A DNA stretch of 64,000 nucleotides from positions 62,001 through 126,000 of the forward strand of contig CALFPJ010000057.1 in the NCBI GenBank assembly GCA_937919655.1, written 5' to 3'. Below are positions 16,873-26,102 of the stretch, piece after piece. Position 1 is the stretch's first letter, and each line of letters starts with the position of its first letter. The notes below the pieces were generated by a model. It worked only from the letters and a program-made list of their open reading frames with translations, did not search any database and was not told the origin of the DNA. A program made the translations under genes and the position numbers. The DNA is from an uncultured Gemmatimonadales bacterium (GTDB taxonomy: Bacteria; Gemmatimonadota; Gemmatimonadetes; Longimicrobiales; Gaopeijiaceae).

Positions 16873-18408
16873 ATGAAGAACGTCCTCCTCGTCATCCTGG
16901 ACGGTTGGGGCCACTCAGACTTCGGTGACCCCCCGAACCCAGCCAATGCGGTCGAACTCGCGCGGGTGCCACGCTTCCGCGCGCTCTACGACACATTCCC
17001 GCGTACGCGGCTCGCGTGCTCAGGCGCTGACGTCGGTTTGCCGGATGGGCAAATGGGGAATTCCGAGGTCGGTCACCTCAATCTTGGGGCGGGCCGCATT
17101 ATCTATCAGGACATCGCCCGGGTAGACCGGGCCGTCGCTGACGGTACCCTGGGCGAGCGCCTCGACTTGGTAGGTATGACCGCTCGGCTGCGGGAGCGAG
17201 GCGGCAAGCTACACGTTGTCGGCCTCGTTTCGGACGGTGGTGTGCATAGCCACCTGAGGCACTTCGAGGCTTTGATGGACCTGGTGCCTCCGGACCTGCC
17301 AGTGCGCCTGCATTGCATCACTGATGGGCGCGACACCTCACCCACAGGTGGTGTGGATTACGTGGGCGTGCTCGACGCCCTCTGCGAGCGCAGCGACGCT
17401 TGGGCGCTTGCGTCCGTGGTGGGCAGGTACTGGGCCATGGACAGGGACAAGCGTTGGGAACGGACTCAGCGGGCGCTCGACCTCATTGTCGGTGGGCGCG
17501 CCGACGCCTGGGCCGACTCGGCGGCCGACTCACTCAAAGCGAGTTATGCGGCTGGTGTGACGGACGAGTTCGTCGAACCGACCGGGATCCGTGGCGTGGG
17601 TGAAGCCGGCGTCCGCGCTGAGGACACGGTGCTACTGCTCAACTTCCGCTCGGATCGCATGCGGCAATTTGCGGCTGCGTTGGCCGTTCCCGACTTCGAT
17701 GGGTTCGCAAGAGCGGGCGACATTCCGGCCGAGGTCGTGACGCTGACGCGGTATATGGAGGGGCTGCCGGTGCGCGTCGCGTTTGCGCCCGAACCGATAG
17801 AGGCGTGTCTCGCGGAGGTGCTGTCAGGAGCGGGCAAAAAGCTGTTGAAAGTCGCGGAGACGGAGAAGTACGCGCACGTCACGTACTTCTTCAACGGCGG
17901 CGAGGAGGCGCCCTACGAAGGGGAGGACCGCTCGCTGGTGCCGTCGCCCAAGGTCGCCACCTACGACTTGCAGCCTGAGATGAGTGCGTCCGGTGTCGCC
18001 GCCGCAGTGGAAGCGGGCATCCGTGGCGCAAAGTACCAGTTCATTTTGGTCAACTTCGCCAACCCTGACATGGTCGGGCACACCGGATCGATACCTGCCG
18101 CCTCCAAGGCCGTCGAGACCGTGGACGCCCTCCTCGGGGGGCTCGTTGACCTCATCCATGAGCAGGGTGACTGGGTCGCGCTAGTGACCGCGGATCACGG
18201 CAACTGTGAGCGCATGCTCGACGAGCACGGCCACGTGCACACGGCCCACACGACGGAGCCGGTCGACTTCATTGTGGTCGACCCCTCACACACTGGGCAC
18301 CACATCCTGGGCTCAGGTCGGCTCGCGGACGTTGCGCCGACGGTTCTTCACTTCATGGGCATCCAGGCGCCCGCGGTCATGACCGGCCGCAGCCTGGTAG
18401 GTGATTGA
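16873..18408 (+). CDS. gpmI: 2,3-bisphosphoglycerate-independent phosphoglycerate mutase
   Basis: A 511-residue two-metal enzyme interconverting 3- and 2-phosphoglycerate in glycolysis and gluconeogenesis. VLLVILDGWGHS at the start carries the metal-binding Asp. GQMGNSEVGHLNLGAGR near 60 contains the phosphoserine nucleophile. CITDGRDTSPTGG near 150, FRSDRMRQ near 258, FANPDMVGHTG near 395 and VTADHGNCE near 440 supply substrate and metal contacts. Length fits the family. Its stop is 1 base from the TPR gene start. Confidence 0.97.
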   Translation: MKNVLLVILDGWGHSDFGDPPNPANAVELARVPRFRALYDTFPRTRLACSGADVGLPDGQMGNSEVGHLNLGAGRIIYQDIARVDRAVADGTLGERLDLVGMTARLRERGGKLHVVGLVSDGGVHSHLRHFEALMDLVPPDLPVRLHCITDGRDTSPTGGVDYVGVLDALCERSDAWALASVVGRYWAMDRDKRWERTQRALDLIVGGRADAWADSAADSLKASYAAGVTDEFVEPTGIRGVGEAGVRAEDTVLLLNFRSDRMRQFAAALAVPDFDGFARAGDIPAEVVTLTRYMEGLPVRVAFAPEPIEACLAEVLSGAGKKLLKVAETEKYAHVTYFFNGGEEAPYEGEDRSLVPSPKVATYDLQPEMSASGVAAAVEAGIRGAKYQFILVNFANPDMVGHTGSIPAASKAVETVDALLGGLVDLIHEQGDWVALVTADHGNCERMLDEHGHVHTAHTTEPVDFIVVDPSHTGHHILGSGRLADVAPTVLHFMGIQAPAVMTGRSLVGD

Positions 18409-18409
18409 G

Positions 18410-19249
18410 ATGGAAGTACAAGCACTGCTGGCGCGTTCGCTTCAGTTCGCTGACGACGGGGACTGGGCCACCGCGGCAGAGGTTCTGCGCGAACAGCTGA
18501 GCGACTTCGAGGAAGACGCTGCGGTCCATTGCTGGCTCGCGGTGGCTGAGCGGGAATTGGGCCAAGAAGGCGTCGCTTACGAGCTGTTCAAGAAAGCCCT
18601 GTCGCTCGGCCCCGAGGATCCAACGGTGCTTGCGACGATCGGAAATGGCATCGCCGCGTTCGACGACCCGGAAGCCGTGGACGCACTCAAGAACGCCGCC
18701 CTCATTGGGCCGGACCTATCGCTCACTCGACTTCTTTATGGGGCCTATCTGTCTCGTGAGGGCTTTCATGAGTGGGCCATCGAGCAGCTCATCGCCGCGC
18801 GTGAGATCGACTCAAGTGATCCACAGATCGCTTACGAGATGGGCGTAGCGTACGCGCTCTCCGGGGACATTGACCGCGCGACGGATGTGATGGCCGAGGC
18901 GGTCACACTCGACCCCGATGATGGCTGGACTCGAGTGGTGTTCGGCCTCTTGTTGCTGGAAGACGGCCGGGCAGAGGAAGCATCTGGCGAACTGTCCGAA
19001 GGTGCGCACAGACTCCCCGAGGACATTGAGGCTCAGATGTTAGCCGCGTTGGCCGCGGCCGCGGTCGGGTTGGATGACATCGCCTACGAGATGGTCGAGC
19101 GCGGACGAATGAGGGCCGCGGATGGAGACCTCGCGCTCGTCAGTTCGGTGGAAGAGCATGTCGACAGCGGCGCGGATGTCTCTGCTATCTTCCTCGCAGA
19201 GGACGTCGCCCCGGATGCACTTCGGTCACGACTCCTTGAACGTCCTTAG
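18410..19249 (+). CDS. tetratricopeptide-repeat protein
   Basis: A 279-residue soluble protein built of helical TPR-like repeats (for example AVHCWLAVAERELGQEGVAY near 40 and QIAYEMGVAYALSGDIDRA near 140). No signal peptide, enzyme motif or membrane segment is evident. It is probably a scaffold for protein-protein contacts. ATG 18410 is one base past the gpmI TGA; GTG 18401 is an alternative that would overlap gpmI. Co-transcription with gpmI is likely; a functional link is not established. Confidence 0.78.
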   Translation: MEVQALLARSLQFADDGDWATAAEVLREQLSDFEEDAAVHCWLAVAERELGQEGVAYELFKKALSLGPEDPTVLATIGNGIAAFDDPEAVDALKNAALIGPDLSLTRLLYGAYLSREGFHEWAIEQLIAAREIDSSDPQIAYEMGVAYALSGDIDRATDVMAEAVTLDPDDGWTRVVFGLLLLEDGRAEEASGELSEGAHRLPEDIEAQMLAALAAAAVGLDDIAYEMVERGRMRAADGDLALVSSVEEHVDSGADVSAIFLAEDVAPDALRSRLLERP

Positions 19250-19287
19250 CTAAGACCGCAGGTCATCCCAACCCAAGGAAGCCGATC

Positions 19288-20565
19288 GTGAGCCGACTGA
19301 CGATTCCCATTGAGCGCCATCGACTGGAAAACGGGCTCAGGATCGTCCTGTCGCAGGATCGGACGGTGCCCGTGGTGGCGGTCAATTTGTGGTACGGCGT
19401 CGGGTCACGGAACGAACCCAAGGGTAAGACCGGATTCGCACACCTATTCGAGCACATGATGTTCCAGGGCTCGGCACACGTGCCTAAGAACAAGCACTTC
19501 GAGCTTATTGAACGCGCCGGAGGGACGCTCAACGCGACGACCTGGTTCGATCGTACGAACTACTTCGAGGCGGTCCCGTCACACGAACTCGAACTCGCGC
19601 TCTGGCTCGAGTCCGACCGAATGGGCTGGATGCTCCCGGCGATGGACCAGGAGAAGCTCGACAACCAGCGCGAGGTTGTGAAGAACGAGAAGCGGCAGCG
19701 CTACGACAACCAACCCTATGGAGACTGGGACGAACGCCTGCAGGCACTCGTCTATCCTGCGGAGCATCCCTACCACCACAGTGTGATCGGCTCTATGGAG
19801 GACATCGACGACGCCACGCTCGACGACGTCGCGCAGTTCTTCGAGACGTTCTATGTGCCGAACAATGCGGTGCTGACGATCGCAGGGGACTTTGACCGCG
19901 ACCACGCCCTTGGCCTCATCGATCGCTACTTCGGCGATATCGCGAAGGGTGCGGACATTCCGGTCCTTCCGGGTGACCCGAACATCGCCCCGTTGATTGG
20001 CGAAACGGTGCGCGAACACGTGATTGCCGATGTACCCCTCACCCGCGTGATCATGGCGTTTCGGGTGCCTCCGTATTCGTCCGAGGATTTCGCTGTGGCT
20101 GAGGTCGCTCGGAGCTTACTCGGGATGGGCCGTGCGTCGCGCCTGTATCGGCGTTTGGTCCGAGAGAGCCGGGTCGCGAATAGCGTCGTCACCTACGTGT
20201 TCCCCGTGCTGTCTGGCGCGGCCATGCTCTTGGTTTGGGCGACTGGATATCCGGGGACGAGTCCGCAAGAACTCGAAGACGCCCTCTCGGAAGAGCTGGC
20301 GGGGCTCGCTGAGGCGGAGGCCCACGAAGTCGAACGCGCCATCGCGCTCACCGAGACCGACCTGGTCCGGGCACTTGAGCGGATGAGCGAGCGCGCAGAT
20401 CTGTTGTCGATGTTCGAGTTGTACTTCGATGATCCAGGTCGGATCAACAGCGAACTTGACCGTCTCCGAGCCGTGTCGGTCGAGCAAGTCAGAGACTTCG
20501 CGCGCAGCCACCTCGGCCCGAATAACCGCGCCGTGCTGGTGTATGAGCCCAAGGAGGCGGTATGA
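19288..20565 (+). CDS. M16-family zinc peptidase, catalytic partner
   Basis: A 425-residue M16 (insulinase/processing-peptidase) protein. The inverted zinc motif HLFEH at about residue 54 and the downstream Glu in NQREVVKNEKRQR near 130 form the active site; GTLNATTWFDRTNYFE is typical. No signal peptide is apparent. GTG 19288 has aaggaag upstream. The next gene overlaps by 4 bases and encodes an M16 protein without the zinc motif, so the two probably form a heterodimer like mitochondrial processing peptidase or bacterial PqqL-like pairs, in which the clam-shell closes around unfolded peptides. Confidence 0.92.
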   Translation: MSRLTIPIERHRLENGLRIVLSQDRTVPVVAVNLWYGVGSRNEPKGKTGFAHLFEHMMFQGSAHVPKNKHFELIERAGGTLNATTWFDRTNYFEAVPSHELELALWLESDRMGWMLPAMDQEKLDNQREVVKNEKRQRYDNQPYGDWDERLQALVYPAEHPYHHSVIGSMEDIDDATLDDVAQFFETFYVPNNAVLTIAGDFDRDHALGLIDRYFGDIAKGADIPVLPGDPNIAPLIGETVREHVIADVPLTRVIMAFRVPPYSSEDFAVAEVARSLLGMGRASRLYRRLVRESRVANSVVTYVFPVLSGAAMLLVWATGYPGTSPQELEDALSEELAGLAEAEAHEVERAIALTETDLVRALERMSERADLLSMFELYFDDPGRINSELDRLRAVSVEQVRDFARSHLGPNNRAVLVYEPKEAV

Positions 20566-21914
20566 GCACCCTAGACCGCATGCAGCAGCCCGCGAGTGGT
20601 CCTGTCCGAAGCTTCGAATTCCCAGAGGTCGACCGGCGTAGGTTGCTGAACGGCATTGACCTGAGAGTGGCACGCCTGTCCAGGCTACCTATGGTCAGTG
20701 TGAACCTCTTTGTGCGCGCGGGCGAAGCGGGCCTCTCCGAACAGCGGGCTGGCCTTGCCGTGCTCACAGGGGACGCGCTGGAGGGCGGCACACAGAGGCG
20801 ATCTGGGTCGGAGTTGGCCGAGGCGCTTGAGGGTCTTGGTGCGCGGCTTGGCGTCTCGACGGGGTGGGAGGGGACCAGCATTTCGCTGTCGTGCCTGGCC
20901 GACCGACTTGAGGAAGCACTCCCGCTACTCGCGGAGACGTTCCTTGAGCCCGACTTCCCGACTGAGGAGGTAGACCGGGTCCGCGAGCAAGAATTGGCGG
21001 CGATCCGTCAGCGCGAGATGGACCCAGCTTCTTTGGCCTCGGATGAGGCGGTCCGCCGCTTCTTCGCAGCAGGTCAGCCCTACGCCCGCCCGCAAGGCGG
21101 CACAGAAGCGTCCGTGTCCTCCGTGACCCGTGACCACATGCGCGGCTATGCCGATGCCTGTTATCGCCCAGGGGAGGGGGGGCTCGTGATCGTTGGAGAT
21201 ATCGACCCCAACGAGGCCGAAGCGCTTGCGCTCAATTGCTTGGGTGAGTGGACGGGGGAACCGGCGGGGGTCGCCGGCTTCGATCCCCGACCCGCTCGCC
21301 AGGATCGAAAAATCTGGGTCGTGGACCGGCCAGGCTCGGTTCAGTCTGAGATCAGGGTAGGGCACGTCGGCACGGCGAGAGACACGCCAGACTATTTTCC
21401 GCTGTCCGTAGCAAATATGCTGCTCGGTGGCACGTTCACGAGTCGACTCAACCTGAATTTGCGCGAAAAGAACGGCTTCACCTATGGCGTGCGCTCCGGA
21501 TTTTCATTTCGCTCCCGGCCAGGACCGTTCCAGGTTTCAACCTCTGTGGGCACGGAAGTGACCGGGCCAGCGGTGCGCGAGATCATGCACGAATTGGAGA
21601 ATCTCGTTGCCGGTGGCCCGACCGACGAAGAAGTCGCGGCCTCTCGGGACTTCGCGGCCGGCATCTTCGGACTGCAAATGGAGACGGCTGGCCAGATCGC
21701 ATCACGTGTGACTCAGTGTGTGGTGTATGGCCTGCCCGACGACTACTACCACCGATACCGAGACAACGTCCGAGCCGTCACCACCGAACAGGTGGCTGAC
21801 GCTGCACGGAGCCACATTCGGCCTTCGGAGGCTCAAATTGTGGTTGTGGGTGCCGCGGATGAAATCGTGGGGCCCCTCGAGGCGCTTGGACTGGGGCCCG
21901 TCGAAGTCGTGTAG
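20562..21914 (+). CDS. M16-family peptidase-like protein, non-catalytic partner
   Basis: A 450-residue M16 homologue whose ATG overlaps the preceding TGA (ATGA). The region where the HxxEH motif should lie reads EQRAGLAVLTGDALEGG, so zinc ligands are absent. The C-terminal half keeps the family's substrate-binding Arg/Tyr-type motif (NLREKNGFTYGVRSGF near 305). In other bacteria such inactive subunits pair with an active M16 subunit encoded next door, as here. Confidence 0.9.
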   Translation: MSTLDRMQQPASGPVRSFEFPEVDRRRLLNGIDLRVARLSRLPMVSVNLFVRAGEAGLSEQRAGLAVLTGDALEGGTQRRSGSELAEALEGLGARLGVSTGWEGTSISLSCLADRLEEALPLLAETFLEPDFPTEEVDRVREQELAAIRQREMDPASLASDEAVRRFFAAGQPYARPQGGTEASVSSVTRDHMRGYADACYRPGEGGLVIVGDIDPNEAEALALNCLGEWTGEPAGVAGFDPRPARQDRKIWVVDRPGSVQSEIRVGHVGTARDTPDYFPLSVANMLLGGTFTSRLNLNLREKNGFTYGVRSGFSFRSRPGPFQVSTSVGTEVTGPAVREIMHELENLVAGGPTDEEVAASRDFAAGIFGLQMETAGQIASRVTQCVVYGLPDDYYHRYRDNVRAVTTEQVADAARSHIRPSEAQIVVVGAADEIVGPLEALGLGPVEVV

Positions 21915-22010
21915 AACTTCGGGTGCGGCCCGCTCCGCGCCTTAAACAACCTTCTTGTCGGCTCGCGCATCCAACTTCCCGGAGCGCAGCCGGTCCTCAC
22001 GGGGTGTCAC

Positions 22011-22592
22011 ATGTCTATGGAAAGACCCGCCGAAGCCGTTGGATTAATCGAGAGCCGGTTGATTCATGATGGACGCATTAAGGTGAGTGTGGATCGAGTG
22101 CGTTTCCCGGATGGATCCGAAGGGGAATTGGAGATGATCCGCCATCCTGGGGCGTCGGCTGTGCTGCCGGTCTGGGGCTCACTCGACGAGCGTGACCCCG
22201 AGGTGGTGCTCATTCGCCAGTACCGATATGCGACCGACGGATACATCTACGAAGTGCCCGCGGGCACCCCAGACTATGTGGGTGAACCGTGGGAGACGTG
22301 CGCGCATCGAGAACTCGAGGAGGAGACGGGTCTTCAGGCCGGCAAGATGCTCCGGCTGACGGAGATCTACACGACGCCCGGCTTTACAGACGAAGTCATT
22401 CACCTCTTCGTGGCCACGGAGCTGAGTGAAGGTTCGGCCAATCTGGACGCAGATGAGTTCCTCGAGGTATGCCGATTCAGGTTGTCAGAGGTCCTGGAGA
22501 TGGTGCGGACCGGGGAGATTTCGGACTGCAAGAGCGTGGCAACGATTATGTGTGCGGCGCAATTCGTCATTGGACGTGATCCGGCTGCGTAG
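22011..22592 (+). CDS. NUDIX hydrolase, ADP-ribose pyrophosphatase type
   Basis: A 193-residue protein. The Nudix box reads G-TPDYVG-E-PWETCAH-RELEEETGL near residues 84-108, with one more residue than usual between the first Gly and Glu. VLIRQYRYATDGYIYEVPAG upstream and YTTPGFTDEVIHLF downstream are typical of ADP-sugar pyrophosphatases that hydrolyse ADP-ribose to AMP and ribose-5-phosphate. ATG 22011 or 22017 could start it. The neighbours do not hint at a more specific role. Confidence 0.88.
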   Translation: MSMERPAEAVGLIESRLIHDGRIKVSVDRVRFPDGSEGELEMIRHPGASAVLPVWGSLDERDPEVVLIRQYRYATDGYIYEVPAGTPDYVGEPWETCAHRELEEETGLQAGKMLRLTEIYTTPGFTDEVIHLFVATELSEGSANLDADEFLEVCRFRLSEVLEMVRTGEISDCKSVATIMCAAQFVIGRDPAA

Positions 22593-22795
22593 GGAGTCCG
22601 CATATGGTCTCGCGGTTGCGGCGGGCCCGCATGTCACATCAGCCGCGTTCGAGCGTCCTATGTAGTGGACGATGATGTGCAGGAACGGCGACCGGGCGGG
22701 GTTCTCCGCGTGGCACGTTGCCTGCAGTGGGAAACAAGGAAGCGGGGAGTTGCCCTGTCAGACTGGCGGGAAAACGACGAACGCGGAGGGGAGAC

Positions 22796-23449
22796 ATGGC
22801 TAGGGTTCGTAAGAAAGAGGTGGTCGAGATTCGCCCAGGGACGGGAGAGTCACGTGAGCATCGACTGAAGCTCAAGGAGATCACCGATTCCGAGGTCGTA
22901 CAGGCTTCGCTGGACGGTGACACTCGGGCGTTCGGTGAGCTTGTCCGTCGCTATGACCAACGCCTGCTCAACTTCGTTTACCGGACGATCGGTGACCGCG
23001 AGCGTGGGCAGGACCTTGTCCAGGAGACGTTCGTTCGGGTTTACCGGCACCTTCATCGCTTCGACCAGGCGAAGAAGTTTTCGACGTGGATCTACACGAT
23101 CGCGAGCAACCTGGCGAAGAACGAGCTGCGAAATCGGTCTAGGAACCCGCTGGTTCTGTTCCAGACCATCAGGAAGAACTGGGAAGCGGATCACAGGCCG
23201 CTCGAATGGGAGGACACCCAGTACAAACCGGATGACCTGTTCCGTCAGCGTCACCTGCGTGCCAAGGTCGAGGAAGCCGTGAAGCAGCTGCCGGAGCACC
23301 ATCGCATCGTGTTTGTGTTGAGGGAAATGGAAGGGAAGACCTACGAGGAAATCGCCGACATCACGGGCTGCAACCTCGGCACCGTGAAGAGCCGACTCAA
23401 CCGGGCGCGTAACAACTTCGCCCAGATCGTCGCACCGTTAATCGACTGA
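22796..23449 (+). CDS. ECF-type RNA polymerase sigma factor (RpoE-like)
   Basis: A 217-residue sigma factor with region 2 at about 40-110 (FGELVRRYDQRLLNFVYR, and RGQDLVQETFVRVYRHL for core binding) and region 4 at about 155-205 (TYEEIADITGCNLGTVKSRL helix-turn-helix). A basic N-terminal extension of about 25 residues is unusual. ATG 22796 is chosen because of the ribosome binding site ggagggga; the longer open frame to 22718 has none. The next gene encodes a zinc-finger membrane protein, the likely anti-sigma factor, separated by 141 bases that contain a strong hairpin. Confidence 0.93.
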   Translation: MARVRKKEVVEIRPGTGESREHRLKLKEITDSEVVQASLDGDTRAFGELVRRYDQRLLNFVYRTIGDRERGQDLVQETFVRVYRHLHRFDQAKKFSTWIYTIASNLAKNELRNRSRNPLVLFQTIRKNWEADHRPLEWEDTQYKPDDLFRQRHLRAKVEEAVKQLPEHHRIVFVLREMEGKTYEEIADITGCNLGTVKSRLNRARNNFAQIVAPLID

Positions 23450-23516
23450 TGTCGTCCTAGTTGACGGGCGTTCCGGCGCCTTCGACGTGATTCAGGTGGG
23501 AGAGGGGATGCGGGGA

Positions 23517-23544
23517 GGCCCCGCCGGGCAAGCTCGGCGGGGCC
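23517..23544 (+). other. strong GC hairpin between sigma and anti-sigma genes
   Basis: A perfect 10-bp inverted repeat (ggccccgccg / cggcggggcc) with an 8-base loop. It lacks a U-run, so it is not a standard terminator. It could stabilise or process the transcript or lower anti-sigma expression relative to sigma. Confidence 0.5.
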
Positions 23545-23590
23545 GACGTGTGTATGGAACCTGCCTACGACCGCGGCAGTATGAACCCCT

Positions 23591-24160
23591 ATGAACTGCT
23601 CCGATTACGTGGCCAACTTCTCCGACTTTTTGGACGGCACTGCGCCCGCGGACGAGATACGGCTGTTCGAGGCTCACGTGGAGGGATGTGCGGATTGCCG
23701 TCGCTACCGCGAGGTCGTGCAGCGAGGATCTGAGGTACTGCGTATGCTCCCGGAGCCGGAGTTGACTGAGGACTTCGCACCGCGACTCCGGCGTAGGCTG
23801 TACCAAGTTCCTCATCACGGCGCGCTAGCTTCTGGGGCCTCCGCGACGCCCGCAATGACGGTCGTTGGCATGGCGATCTTGCTCACGGCCATCGCATGGT
23901 CTCCCGCATTGAAGGGGGTGCCGCAGATTGAGATGGCGCCCATCGTGGTCGATCGGCCGGCCCCGCGTCGCCCGACGAGCCTTCCCTTTAGGCCTGTGAA
24001 CGCGATGCCGGCCGACATGCCCGAGCGGCGCCCGCTTGCCGACTTGGAGGGAGGCCTCTGGGACGACTCCCAGGCTCTGATGTACGAATACTCCCCGCTG
24101 TCGCAGCGGTACCGGCAACGCGCGGCAGTGCGTGGAACGGGTACCGATCGAGACCGCTGA
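23591..24160 (+). CDS. zinc-finger anti-sigma factor (zf-HC2 type), membrane-anchored
   Basis: A 189-residue protein. MNCSDYVANFSDFLDG starts a zf-HC2 domain, completed by HVEGCADC (H-x3-C-x2-C) near residues 29-36. A hydrophobic stretch near 88-105 (TVVGMAILLTAIAW) is the likely membrane anchor. The proline/arginine-rich C terminus would lie outside the cytoplasm. It should bind and hold the sigma factor encoded just upstream. The ribosome binding site is weak, which fits lower expression than the sigma factor. Confidence 0.83.
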   Translation: MNCSDYVANFSDFLDGTAPADEIRLFEAHVEGCADCRRYREVVQRGSEVLRMLPEPELTEDFAPRLRRRLYQVPHHGALASGASATPAMTVVGMAILLTAIAWSPALKGVPQIEMAPIVVDRPAPRRPTSLPFRPVNAMPADMPERRPLADLEGGLWDDSQALMYEYSPLSQRYRQRAAVRGTGTDRDR

Positions 24161-24225
24161 CGCCGCCTGCGCTGCGACAGTGTCGGATGTGAGCGGCGTA
24201 TATCGGCAATGGTAGTGTTTCCCCG

Positions 24226-25254
24226 ATGTCCTTTGCCCCCGACATTGTAGGCGTGACCAGTCAAGCTCTTCCTCCAGCTCTCACCCGTGCCCGCGGCGGG
24301 GCGTTCTACCTGCACGGCGAAGATCTCTTCCTGAAAGAGGCGGCGGTGAAGGCGTTGATTGCCGCGCACATCGACGAGGCGACCCGGGACTTCAACCTCG
24401 ATTCACTGCGGGGTACCGATGTCGACGCGGAAACGCTCGCCTCGATTCTGGCCACGCCGCCGATGATGGCGGAGTGGCGTGTCGTGGTGCTTCGCGAGAC
24501 CGAGGGGCTGGCGTCGAGCAAGCACGCTCGCGACACGCTGCAGGCGATCGCAAAGAGTCCGCCGCCGGGTCTCGCACTCATCATGAGTTGTACGGTGCCA
24601 CAGGGGTCGAAAGCCAAATTCTATTCGGAGCTGGCGAAGGCTTCTCAGTCGGTGGAGTTCGCGGCGTTTACGGAGGCGGATGTCCCGGGCTGGATCATGG
24701 AGCGCGCGCGCACGGTTCATTCTGTGGAGTTCAGCGTGGACGCCGCGCAGGCGCTTGGTGCGGCGATCGGGACCGATCTCGGCGTGCTGGCTAAGGAACT
24801 GGAAAAGTTGTCTGAATTCGTCGGGGAGCGTGCGACGGTCACGGTGGCCGACGTGGAGGCCGCGGGAACTCATCTGCCCACCCAGGATCGATGGAGGTGG
24901 TTCGATCTCGTGGGCGATCGACGTTTCTCGGATGCGATTGACGGGCTCCACGTACTCTTGGGCCAGGGTGAGTCCGGTGTCGGTCTGGTGATTGGCCTGA
25001 CCACGCAGTTCCTTCGACTCGGTGTGGCGTCCGAAGGGGGCTCTCGTGAACTGGAAGGAGTTCTGCCTCCGCATCAGCGGTGGTTGGCCAGCCGCATTGG
25101 GACGCAGGCCAAGAGATGGCCACGTCGCGAAATCGAGGCTTCCCTGGAGGGCCTTCTGCGTGCGGACCGCCTGCTGAAGTCGAGCCCCCACACAGACCTT
25201 CACTTCCTTGAAGAATGGCTGTTGGCCCTTTGGGCCCGAGCCGAGGTCGCATGA
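24226..25254 (+). CDS. holA: DNA polymerase III delta subunit
   Basis: A 342-residue clamp-loader subunit that opens the beta sliding clamp. AFYLHGEDLFLKEAAVKAL near residues 26-45 is the characteristic N-terminal start with a degenerate P-loop; DFNLDSLRGTDVDAETL and PPMMAEWRVVVLRE follow as in HolA. The C-terminal collar region includes LLRADRLLKSS. Length matches the family. The next gene overlaps by 4 bases. Confidence 0.9.
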   Translation: MSFAPDIVGVTSQALPPALTRARGGAFYLHGEDLFLKEAAVKALIAAHIDEATRDFNLDSLRGTDVDAETLASILATPPMMAEWRVVVLRETEGLASSKHARDTLQAIAKSPPPGLALIMSCTVPQGSKAKFYSELAKASQSVEFAAFTEADVPGWIMERARTVHSVEFSVDAAQALGAAIGTDLGVLAKELEKLSEFVGERATVTVADVEAAGTHLPTQDRWRWFDLVGDRRFSDAIDGLHVLLGQGESGVGLVIGLTTQFLRLGVASEGGSRELEGVLPPHQRWLASRIGTQAKRWPRREIEASLEGLLRADRLLKSSPHTDLHFLEEWLLALWARAEVA

Positions 25255-26102
25255 AACGCGTCTATCTTGGCGGGCTATTGGCTGGGGTTGTCCTTCTTGG
25301 GGCGGCGGTGCCGGTCCTATCGGCTCAGTCAGGCGAACTTGATGCGGTCGCGGCGTTGGTGCGTGCTGGGCGGGCTCAGGAAGCACGAGCGGAACTGTCG
25401 GCGTGGTGGGATGACGGGCGTTCTGGAGCGTCACGCGCCGATGCACAGAGAGGGCTTTGGCTCCGAGGGCGCCTCACGGAAGACCCGGACCAGGCGGCCC
25501 GTGACTATCGCCGTCTCATGGTGGAGTATCCTGGTGGACCCTTTACCGACGGGGCCCTGTTCCGGCTTGCGCAATCAGCCTTCGCGAATGGCGATGGCGA
25601 GGCCGCCCGTGCCCTCATGGCATCTCTGGCGCGCGACTACTCCGGATCGGCCGTCATGCGCGAGGCTGAGACTTGGTTCGTCGGCGCTGGGGCGCCCGTG
25701 CCTCCCTCCACGGCGATGCCGATCCCTGAGGACGACGAGCCTCAACCGTTACCCGCCGCCGCAGAAGCGGCCGCGTCCCCGCCTACCGTTGCCGCAGGTA
25801 CGGACTCTCCGCGAGCCTCCGGCACTTCAGGGCGGTATTCCGTCCAATTGGGCGCTTTTTCCAGCCTCGAGAGGGCAGAGTCGGTCAGGTCCAGGGCTCA
25901 GGATGCCGGATTAGATGTTCGGACAGTTAGTGTTCGGGGTAGCAGCCTGCTCCACGTGAGGGTCGGACGATTTGACTCATCGGGGGAGGCGAGTGTCTTT
26001 TTCCGCAGGGTCACTGGTCTCGGATTCTCCGCGGCCGTGGTGCGTGACGCCGATAAAGAGGAGAAAGCGCGAGCGCGATCATTGGAGCATCCTCCTAGCT
26101 GA
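25251..26102 (+). CDS. secreted SPOR-domain protein with TPR-like helices
   Basis: A 283-residue protein whose ATG overlaps the holA TGA (ATGA). It has a signal peptide (YLGGLLAGVVLLGAAVPVLSAQ), a helical region at about 25-140 resembling TPR repeats (FRLAQSAFANGDGEAARALM), a Pro/Ala-rich linker, and a C-terminal SPOR domain at about 200-270 (RYSVQLGAFSSLERAES, LLHVRVGRF). SPOR domains bind denuded septal peptidoglycan, so a role at the division site or in envelope remodelling is likely. The receiver-domain gene begins inside its last 59 bases in another frame. Confidence 0.85.
   Translation: MKRVYLGGLLAGVVLLGAAVPVLSAQSGELDAVAALVRAGRAQEARAELSAWWDDGRSGASRADAQRGLWLRGRLTEDPDQAARDYRRLMVEYPGGPFTDGALFRLAQSAFANGDGEAARALMASLARDYSGSAVMREAETWFVGAGAPVPPSTAMPIPEDDEPQPLPAAAEAAASPPTVAAGTDSPRASGTSGRYSVQLGAFSSLERAESVRSRAQDAGLDVRTVSVRGSSLLHVRVGRFDSSGEASVFFRRVTGLGFSAAVVRDADKEEKARARSLEHPPS

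Noticed and set aside
22700-22795. Shared autoregulatory promoter motif ahead of the two sigma genes
   Set aside because: Both leaders contain gttgccctg-like words, but spacing to candidate -35 elements differs and the match is too short to support.
24403-25446. Minus-strand open frame opposite holA
   Set aside because: Composition and overlap show it is a shadow of holA.
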